This document shows positions 56,090 to 64,000 of a stretch of 64,000 bases of DNA, piece by piece. The notes below the pieces were generated by a model. It was not told the DNA's origin. It saw only the letters and a program-made list of their open reading frames with translations, and ran no database searches. The stretch covers positions 186,001 through 250,000 of the forward strand of contig JAGFBZ010002039.1 of the NCBI GenBank assembly GCA_018398805.1. Reading direction: 5' to 3'. The position numbers and the translations under genes are program-made. This stretch comes from Hirundichthys speculiger (taxonomy: Eukaryota; Chordata; Actinopteri; Beloniformes; Exocoetidae). Each line of letters begins with the position of its first letter. The first letter of the stretch is position 1.

Positions 56090-56345
56090 TCATCCATCCT
56101 TCCATCTTCTCACTGCCTATACCAACTTCTTTCTATGCAGGGTCACAGGGGCTGACAAGAGCCTATCCCAGTACTCTTTGGATAAAAGACAGAAGGACAC
56201 CTTGGACGCGTCACCAGTCTGTCACAGGACCAAATGAAGATAAATAATGACACATGCTCATTCCTACTCATTTTGGACTGTGGAAAGAAATCAGAGTGCC
56301 CAGAGAAAACCCACAAACCAGAGAGAACATGGAGAATGTGTTGAC
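56090..56345 (-). repeat. SINE-like repeat, inverted
   Basis: CATCCATCCTTCCATCTTCT, CAGGGTCACAGGGGC, AGCCTATCCCAG and TTTTGGACTGTGGAAAG in order: the reverse complement of the repeat type at 20345-20480. Confidence 0.65.
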
Positions 56346-56585
56346 TTTTTAGCTGTTCAAAGTCTGGTAATGTTCTTACCTGGGCCTCGTGTGTTCCTGA
56401 ATACCCCAAAACACTCTTTTGATGAAAGATATCTGCAGAGTATTTGATCCTCGGAGGGAAAGAAGAATTACCTTGCTGACATGATTCTTAATATAATTTT
56501 TAATGAAGATACTTCTGCTTACACAACTGTTCTCTACAACTTTTAATAGCAGTAGGTATTTGGAGGAAAATGTTTTGTTAAGCTT

Positions 56586-56645
56586 AAATCAAATCAAATC
56601 AAACCTTATTTATAGAGCGCTTTTCATGCCCTCAGGCAACACAAA
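56586..56645 (-). repeat. L2-type LINE tail, inverted
   Basis: AAATCAAATCAAATCAAACC followed by TTATTTATAGAGCGCTTTTC is the reverse complement of an L2-type 3' end. Confidence 0.65.
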
Positions 56646-57166
56646 GTGCTTTACATAAAAAAATAAAAATTAAAATAATAAAATAATAATAATGATAGAA
56701 AAAAAAATAATGCACATTAAAACAAAATAAAAGCCATCGCAAAGCCATCCTCCCATTACCCCTCACCCCCCCATGCACCACAAACATAACAAAAATCTCT
56801 CTTTTTTGTCTCTTAAAATGGTAAGAAAATCTTAAGAGAATAATACACTCTCATATCAAACATTTAACAAAAGTCAATGACTGATAAAGAGAAAAATCCA
56901 AGTGCAAGCCAAACAGATCTACACTATTAAAATATCTGTCAGTCCCAGTTATATATGTAAAATAAAGAGATAAGAGTGGCATCAATTAAATTATCCAACG
57001 GGAGAGTAAATATGACACACACACACAAAAAAGGAAGGTTAGTATCTCTTCCTAAACTTTAGGTGACACACATTTTCACACAAAAACAGTTGATAAAACC
57101 CTGGAGAGTCGCACAGGCTTCTGTATCCTTTCATGACTTTGTTAAATATTGGGGAGCTTTCAGGTG

Positions 57167-57263
57167 TCAGGCTTCCTGAGGTTTGCAGGCCAAAAGGTAG
57201 AAATACTTGACAGCCACCTCCACCTCTGTCTCTGCAGAGGTCACTTTCATTACAGACATCAGC
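57167..57263 (-). CDS. Methyltransferase terminal coding exon
   Basis: A 97-nt coding exon after a CTCCCCAG acceptor. The G completes the split Arg, then LMSVMKVTSAETEVEVAVKY and FYLLACKPQEA, then TGA at 57169-57167. The KYFYLLACKP ending is the family's C-terminal beta strand. No canonical poly(A) signal was confirmed downstream. Confidence 0.92.
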
Positions 57264-60200
57264 CTGGGGAGAGAAACGTAGAAGACGTCAGCAATAATAG
57301 ACAAAATATCTGTTTTTGGAGATTTTCTTTTTTACATTTTCACCAATAGACTTTAACAAAAAAAAAAAAAAAAAACAGACAAGATGCTGGAATGACATAG
57401 AAAAAGAGCACATAACCATGACTCAAACTCACACCTGCTGTGAGACTTAACCAGTTAATCTACCAAGCACCCCATTGACAACATTTTTATCACACACCAT
57501 TACCTGTTTTTTACATGCTGGTAATATAAAATACAGCATGAAATACACTTAATTTTGAAACTTCCATCTACTCTGTAACCACTGAGAAAAATTCCCACAG
57601 CAGATTGAACCAGGAACCTATGTGATCATCACCAGACCACCATGCTAGTCTTTGAGAAATGGTTATCTGTAACTACAATAATCATGCAAATGTGTCTACA
57701 GTTATGTACAAAGATTAGTAGCGATAATTTGCTATTCAATTGATTTCAATTTTAATTTGTATTGTCTATTACAATGCAAGTTGTCTCTCAGTGCTTTACA
57801 GAGACCCAGAGCATGACCCCCGGCAAGTATCATTGACTAAAATCATAACACTAGAAAAGCAGACCTCCGCCAAGCACAACAGTTCTCCCATATACCGATT
57901 TACAGATTGCAATAAAATCCGTGTTCTGGATCAGATCTGGATCAGCCTTTGAAATTTGATAGAGGTTCCCATTGTTAATCCCTGAGTCTTGGGCAATAAT
58001 TAATGGAGATATTGAGAAACAAAATTTTTGGCCCCATTGACTGCAGTGTTATCGAAAATTTGAAAGTGATCCAGAATCCAGGATTTTTTCTGGATCACAC
58101 CCAAAATGAAATCAGTTCCTTCTTTTCACATATCCAAAAACTCCTGAAAATTTCATCAAAATCCATCCATAACTTTTTGAGTTATCTTGTACACAGACAG
58201 ACAAAACATTACCTCCTTGGTGGAGGTAATTAAATCCTAATCAAAGACAAAATGGCAAGTAAATAAACTCCCGTTGCAGGAGAAAAAAACCTTCAACCCA
58301 ATCAGTGACATGAAAAAAAACACCACTTTAAGAGGAAGAAAACTCAAGCAGGACCTGGTTCATAAGGGGGGACCTTCCTGCTGAAGGCCAGCTGGGTAAA
58401 GAAAGAGAAGAGGAGTGAGATAGGATAGTGAGAGGATGGAGAACAGAGAGAGGAAAGCACATACATCCTGGCAATACTATACTGGGCAAAATGTATAAAT
58501 AATAAATAGCCATTAACTCGAGAACTAAGAATTCATGCACTTATCTTCTGACTGGTACGTTTTTAGTACATGAACTACAGAGATAACGATATAAACAGAT
58601 GTGGGCAGCAACACTGAGGTGGTCAGAGGATTGGACTGCTGGTCAGCAGGGGCGGACTGGTAATCTGTGCATTCTGGAAAAGTCCAGAACGGCCGTGCAA
58701 TCTATGATCGTCGGCCCTGTTCAATAACCAAAATTTTCAGTATACCAACTAACAACAGGGGGCGCTAAGACAAACATTTATCAGATATAGGCCTAAAAAC
58801 CAACAAAGCAGACTAACGTTAGTGTCTGTCATCATAATGATGGCAAACAGAAAATGCAAGAAGAAAGGTAGATGGGAAAAATTAAAACTAAAGAAAGCCC
58901 AGTCACTTGATGCTTCGAAATATAGAATGTTCACAGAGCTTTTTGGCAGCTGTGCAACTGCAAGCAGCAGCAGTATTCTTGATGTCGATTTAGACGACGG
59001 TGTCGACCAAAGTACTAAAGTATTAACACCAAGCGAGACTGAGAGCAGGGTGGACATCCAACCTGACCAACCACAGGCTGATGAGGGGCTGGTGGGCAGC
59101 TGAGGGAATTTCACCAGAGGAGGAGGTACTGGTAAGTGACAATGACATAAAACCATGGCATTAAACAGGTTACAGTTCTGGATTTGCAGTGTGATGATGA
59201 GAAATATGTGGCTTATTGCTGTCAAAACAAACAGGTAACTACCAAGCATGCCAATTATAAATAGATAAGCAAACACAAATGGCTGCAATTTCATATTCAC
59301 CTCTGCATAAATCATGCAGATTCGGCTCTTTATGTTAAAGAGAACCAAAAGTTTGAGGGGGAGAAGTGTTTTCCATTTTGGCACTATTTATCTTTGTCTT
59401 CTCTTTCGAGGTGCGTGTTGGTGCAATGTCTGTGGAATGGGCTATAAATGTTGTTTGAAGGATGATTGGTTGAATGGTACCCTAACTAATCACAGCAGCA
59501 TTGCATGGGGCAATTCAATTTTAAAAGTCAGTATAATGTCGGGGTCCTACAATAGTATTTGCTAGGTAGTCTAGTGGTTAAAATGGGTTTGTGGATTCAT
59601 TTTCCAGGGTGTTTTTGTGTCCCTTTTTGCCATTGCTTTCCTCTCTATCCAATAAAGGCCACTAGAAAATATTTTTAAAAGATGCTGATATGATATATAA
59701 AACATAACCTGCTAACTACTGCTGACCAAATGGTGGATAATCTACTCTGTTGGGTTCATAGATTTGTAAATCTGATTCTGATGGAGTCAGTGCCTCAACA
59801 GCCATGAATCTCACTGCATGTCACTGGTTATGAGGCAATTTTTATGTTTACATATCAGAAAATTTTCATTTCAAAAAGAAAAGTAATGTTTAAAAAAATG
59901 TATGGTTTATAAAGCTACTTTGTCATCTCTGACAATCTTTGAGTATTTTTGCAGTATCAACAAAAGGCTGGTAGGGTGTCCTCTTTTGGGGTTTTTGGGT
60001 CACCCTAGCATAATATTAAAACTATTAAAATGTGTCAAGCAGGTGAATTCTTACACAGAAATCTGTAGCCTAGGTATCAAATAATATGTTTATCTTAAGT
60101 TTTAGAATTTTGGAGGTGTAAGTACAGGTTTAATTCCAAGTAATGCTAATAAACAAATGTTAATCAAGCATATGTGATATAGATATAGATTTTTTTTTTC

Positions 60201-63200
60201 TGTTTAAAATACAAGCATATAAGTTACTGTAAAATAGCAGTATAAAAGACAATGTTTATGTTCATTTTTGTTTAGGAGATGCAAGTGATATTTAGTCATT
60301 CTTTAACATTAGTGTTCTTGAGTTCTTGAATAAACAATCATAAATGGTTCATATGTGTGGGTGTTTTTATGACAATGACAATATATTACTATAGTACCCC
60401 CCCAGTTATTGATGGGCCTGCTTAGGACGTGAACGTCCAGGGCTGTTTTTTAGTCCCAGTCTGTCCCTGCTGGTCAGCATGTTAGTTGATATCCCAGAGA
60501 CATCTATGTAGACAGGTGGAGGTAAACACTGGGATGGTCAAACGGTGGAACTGCAGGTCAGTATGTAGCTCTGGAAATTCTGGTCTACAAACATACAGAA
60601 AGAAAAAAAGGGAGAAAAAAAAGAGGTGGTGGGGGGGGGGTTGCAGGAGAGCACAAAAAACTGTGAGAACAGTGACCAGATACATTTATGAGATGTTCCT
60701 AATTAACTGGAAATATAAACAAATAGAAATCCTTTTATTGTCATTATACAGGTGTAAAATGAGATTAAAAGAGTAACTATAGATATAGATGAAGAAGAAA
60801 GGTAAACGTGGGACAAGAAGACAGGTAACAACACCGCTCAGTGGAAGGGGATCATGTTGTTGTCCTCCTACAGCATAGACCTATAGCAGCATAGCTGTGA
60901 CGAGGCTATGTTTCAGACCAACCTGCTCTAGTCTTGTCTTCAGCCATTCATAAACTGTAGCCATGACTATTGGCCCTAACAAACTATTGTAGGCTTTACT
61001 AAACAGAAATGTTTTCAATTTAGTTTTAAAGGTGGAGGTGGTGTCAGCTTCCTTAACCCAAATTGGTAGTTGGTTCCATAATAAAGGTGCCTAGTTAGCA
61101 GAAGGCAAGTCCTCCAAATCTACTTTTGGATATTCTAGAAACTACAAGTAAAGATGCACTCTGAGAGCGGAGAGCTTTATTAGGAGGATAAAACATTATC
61201 AGACTTTGACTTTGTGTTATTGCACATCTGAATGCATCAGACCTCCAAACTGCCAAAACCTCTGCTTTTATAAGGATCTTAACACCTGTTGATGGTAAAT
61301 TCATTGAGGGCTGATGATTAGCAGTACCTGTCTGCAACTTAACATCAAAAAATTCTGGAAACAGGGGGTATTAAGTACTACCCACATGATTTTTTTTTCC
61401 TTTTTGATTTAATTTTTGCTAACTGAATTATGGCATGGTTGAAAAAAAGAAATGTACATCTGAGGCTTTATTTTCCTAGTGCTAAACTTCACTATAATCA
61501 GATGATCTTTTAATATGTTTTTACACAAAAACATAAGATTAAAAAAAGGCTTATTGGCCTTTGGGCACGATAGTATGCTGTGCACTGAGTGCAAAAGGCA
61601 CAAAGTTTACCTTTGACAGATGTCCTCAGAGAGCGTGGTAGCCCTCTGTGGGTCTTCTCTCAGTAGAGCCTGATAACTGGAAAAAGACTCCACCAACCCC
61701 ATGTAGCTGGACAGAGCCATGGACCTTCGGTCCCACACACACTCATGCCTGTAATACATGACAACACTGAGGGATACTGTCAGTGGATGTACAAGGATGC
61801 ATAAGGCTCTCATATGAAACATGTTCTGTTTGGCAAAGGCATGAAATTCACTGAAGAATTTTTTTGTTGTTGTTTGTACCTTTTATAGTGTTCTGCAGTG
61901 TCACTACTTTCATATATGAAAGAATCTGAGCTTTCACTCACCATTCCTTGTCCGGGTATGGAATAGATTCATATGATCCCCGGTACAACTGAATAGAGCT
62001 TTGACCAAGGTGGGGACTGCGGTATGGTTGCAAGGCTGCATAAAACTGAATACATTTAACAGAAAAGAAACCTTTATTAGTAATATGGCAAGTACCATTG
62101 ACACAATACAATTTATTCAGAGACATTATGGCAGTTAAAGAAAGGTTTTACACCCATCTGTTTAAATATGGACAGAGCTAATGCGTGAGAATCAAAGACT
62201 TCAGTAATATCTGATCTGTGTAGTACACCACAATTTAGACTTAAAATAAATGAAGCCACTCAGGCGTGTTTTACCTCAAACCTCCAGAAGACCTCCACAA
62301 CAGTATGACAGACATGGGGAGAAAAAGGAGGTCACATACATATGTTATAATATTTATCATTATATGTACAAAATCTTGAAACTTATTCCAGGGATTTTGT
62401 CGTTTTAGGTCAAATCGAAGCTTAAATCTAATTAAACTGATAGGATTGGGTGTTATGCTTTTGGCATTTGTGGGCATCTGAGTCAAATGTAACATGTGGG
62501 AGACAGGAAATGTGGTAGAAGGAGTAATAGTAGTCGGAGTGGTAGAAGCTCATCTGCTTTCAGACACAAATCCTGTCTGAAAGATCATCGAACCTTGGTG
62601 GGAGCTAAGGTTGGATGAGCCTGTTCTCAGATGAGCCTGCTCCTGTCACCTGTCTCTGGCATTCCTCATCCCACATTCAAACTGCTCACTTGAACTGCAT
62701 GGCTTACCCACCAGCTGTTGACCCACTTGGAACTGCACATGTCAAATTATGTCCAGCTCATGCATCCACTGATACATCAGTGATGATGATACATCAGTGA
62801 TAAGCTTAGTCATGCACTTTAAAAAGTGATTTCACTATATAATTCACTTGTGATTTGTTTCTGTGAACACCTCTATTGTGGAGTGTTTAAGCAGTTTTAT
62901 CGTAGATGATAGCATCCCATACAGTGCCACTAATCTGCCAAGAAATGTTGGTATGAGCAGCCAGCAGCTTGATTTCATTTCTATTCCTGCACTTTCTTGC
63001 CATTTATTTTGTATTTAAATTTATAGCCTTCCTGATTAATAGTTTGGCTCTTATGTGTCATGAATTTTGTACAACTATGTCGTCATCTACAGTCATGCGC
63101 AAAGGTTTTCGCCCCCTCCTTTAATCTCATATTTTGCATTTTTGTGTGTGTGCATGTGTAAAAATATAATAGAAAAAAAAATGATCCTATATGTGGGTAC

Positions 63201-63892
63201 TGTGGATCACGCAAAAACACAATGATGACACAAGTAAATCTACATCTGAATGTCATCCCATCACACTAAACCATCTGCTATGTTTTACAAATTAAAGGAC
63301 TACCATGTGTCCGACTTGGGGGTTCCCTGGTTATGAGTTGTACCTGCTTTAACATTTTGAGCACATTCAGATAAATTCAGGGCTATATTATCAGGATCCA
63401 CTGTCTGTCAGTATATGACTTTGGCACATGTGGCGCTCACTCAACCTTGTGAGCTACAAAGGTTCTCCAGTGATTTGTACAGTGTTGCCTTAATGGTGAA
63501 ATGAGACCAACATTTCACTTGTCCATAACCATAAACAGTTCATAGCAAAGCTCAAAATAGTATGACTGATCACTATAGATTGATATATATTCAATAACGC
63601 AGGGAGTTACATGCACAATTTGATGATGTGTGTGTTGAAACCATGCATATCCAGTTAACAGCACTGTTTCAGCACCTCTTTGCAAACTTGGTTTAGTGTC
63701 TGTGAGCAGCAGTCAGGGTAGCTGAGCTCCATGTCAATAGTGTAGTTGAGCAGAGCCAAGCAGCCATGGGGCTTCAGGACCCTGTGGGCCTCTTGCAAAA
63801 AGCGTGGCCTGTCAAACCAGTGGAAGGCAGACATGGCTGTCACCAGGTCCACTGAGCTGTCAACAAGAGGCAGTTCTTCAGCCGCACACTGT
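57167..63892 (-). CDS. SAM-dependent methyltransferase-like gene (C-terminal four exons)
   Basis: Four minus-strand exons join in frame to give 184 C-terminal residues and a stop: 63892-63676, 62045-61942, 61748-61611 and 57263-57167. The first encodes VDLVTAMSAFHWFD and then FLQEAHRVLKPHGCLALLNY, typical of the strand-4/strand-5 region of class-I (Methyltransf_11-type) enzymes. I recognise the whole as the fish family often labelled 'putative methyltransferase DDB_G0268948-like'. The glycine-rich SAM-binding motif I must lie in exons right of base 64,000. The substrate of the family is not established. The last intron is 4.3 kb and hosts a complete hAT element. Frame and splice sites are intact. 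Confidence 0.92.
57733..58410 (+). repeat. LINE-related dispersed repeat, split by MITE
   Basis: The left part (57733-57849, with CAGAGCATGACCCCCGGCAA) and right part (58231-58410, with AGGAAGAAAACTCAAGCAGG) match the uninterrupted unit at 21137-21345. The 381-bp MITE-like repeat sits between them. Confidence 0.65.
57850..58230 (-). mobile_element. MITE-like repeat with CCTCCGCCAAG ends, copy B
   Basis: Starts CTAGAAAAGCAGACCTCCGC and ends CCTTGGTGGAGGTAAT, inverted relative to 49084-49506. The uninterrupted host repeat at 21137 confirms it as an insertion. Confidence 0.7.
58647..60469 (+). mobile_element. Complete-ended hAT element
   Basis: The ends are CAGGGGCGGACTGG and CCCAGTCTGTCCCTG, flanked by the perfect 8-bp duplication CTGGTCAG (58639-58646 and 60470-60477). 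At 1823 bp it is too short for a full transposase (normally 600-700 codons). It holds a transposase-like first exon. It sits in the last methyltransferase intron, in the opposite orientation. Confidence 0.9.
58837..59103 (+). pseudogene. hAT transposase first-exon-like ORF
   Basis: From an ATG near 58837 the frame begins MMANRKCKKKGRWEKLKLKK and continues with an Asp- and Ser-rich stretch (SSSSILDVDLDDGVDQ). A basic start followed by an acidic linker is like the beginning of ZMYM-like hAT transposases. A donor-like CTG|GTAAGT follows at about 59131. The remaining transposase was not found. Confidence 0.55.
61611..61748 (-). CDS. Methyltransferase exon: HECVWDRRSM segment
   Basis: A 138-nt exon after ATTACAG. 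The split Trp codon is completed, then HECVWDRRSMALSSYMGLVE and EDPQRATTLSEDICQ. It ends AG|GTAAAC, with the Arg codon split. The intron to the previous exon is only 193 bp. Confidence 0.92.
61942..62045 (-). CDS. Methyltransferase exon: FYAALQPYRSPH segment
   Basis: A 104-nt exon between TTATTCAG-type acceptor sequence and a GTGAGTG donor. It encodes FYAALQPYRSPHLG then IQLYRGSYESIPYPDKE and the first two bases of Trp. It continues the preceding CKE without a phase change. Confidence 0.92.
62046..63675 (-). other. Methyltransferase intron
   Basis: 1.63 kb between exons with matched splice phases. Sequence at 63093-63116 (CAGTCATGCGCAAAGG) resembles the start of a common fish repeat. Otherwise nothing seen. 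Confidence 0.85.
63676..63892 (-). CDS. Methyltransferase exon: post-SAM-motif core
   Basis: A 217-nt exon after a CATTTTTAG acceptor. From the second base it reads QCAAEELPLVDSSVDLVTAM, then SAFHWFDRPRFLQEAHRVLK, and ends CKE|GTGCTG. The acidic DSSVDLVT strand and the HWFD motif are hallmarks of this family. It is the most upstream exon visible. Confidence 0.92.
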
Positions 63893-64000
63893 CTAAAAAT
63901 GAAACAAGAGCAAAATCATATTATGTGGCAGTTCTGAGAGCACAAAGCATAAGCAGGAACAATGTGACCCTTGTCCTGTGAAAGTTGGCCATGCTGGACT

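Larger units (their letters stand above)
57264..61610 (-). other. Last intron of the methyltransferase gene
   Basis: 4.35 kb with the nested repeat at 57733-58410, a complete hAT at 58647-60469 and a G-run near 60628-60640. No further exon was recognised. Confidence 0.85.

Noticed and set aside
1..64000. CRISPR arrays, operons, plasmid or viral genomes
   Set aside because: Repeats are dispersed transposons and microsatellites; gene structure is spliced and eukaryotic.

Overview
This window looks like chromosomal DNA from a ray-finned (teleost) fish. Evidence: AT-rich sequence, short coding exons with GT/AG splice sites separated by kilobase-scale introns, and a dense mix of fish-type repeats (hAT, PIF/Harbinger, Tc1/mariner, pogo-like, L2-type LINE tails, a SINE-like unit, TG and AAAT microsatellites). 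Nothing bacterial, organellar or CRISPR-like is visible.

Two host genes are supported, both on the minus strand. (1) UBE2F, the NEDD8-conjugating E2, occupies about 1-35,500. A non-coding 5' exon ends at 35,399 and four coding exons lie at 26,643-26,529, 25,370-25,341, 23,508-23,443 and 8,323-8,256. They join in frame to give the first ~93 residues. The exons with the catalytic cysteine and C-terminus are not found and must lie left of base 1. (2) A class-I SAM-dependent methyltransferase-like gene has its last four coding exons at 63,892-63,676, 62,045-61,942, 61,748-61,611 and 57,263-57,167 (stop). Its SAM-binding N-terminus lies right of base 64,000. The two genes are in tandem, separated by ~21.6 kb of repeat-rich DNA with no recognisable host gene.

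Most of the window is transposon-derived. Three copies of one PIF/Harbinger family (1,904-3,901; 41,312-42,548; 44,876-46,885) share a 16-bp terminal inverted repeat and have 3-bp target duplications. Each keeps an open Myb/SANT-like reading frame but only the first ~40 codons of the transposase. Two of the three carry the same hAT element at the same internal position, with an 8-bp target duplication; the third is the empty site. Other hAT elements with recognisable ends and target duplications lie at 4,759-5,858, 7,162-7,548, 15,298-16,328, 22,113-22,803, 27,551-28,711 and 58,647-60,469. A decayed BED-finger hAT transposase gene that still shows an intron lies in UBE2F intron 1 (30,165-32,485). 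A TTAA-flanked element with a captured or self-encoded exon is at 13,209-14,058. Tc1, pogo-like and LINE fragments fill much of the rest.

The most interesting signals are the Harbinger+hAT composite family with its preserved Myb-like frames, and the third copy's insertion at the centre of a 19-bp near-palindrome. Others are the 63-bp palindrome at 36,526-36,588, a long hairpin in the 15.3-16.3 kb hAT, a ~485-bp segment duplicated behind two hAT copies ~29 kb apart, and a G-rich dispersed repeat present in three partial copies. All calls come from reading the sequence; no database search was run.
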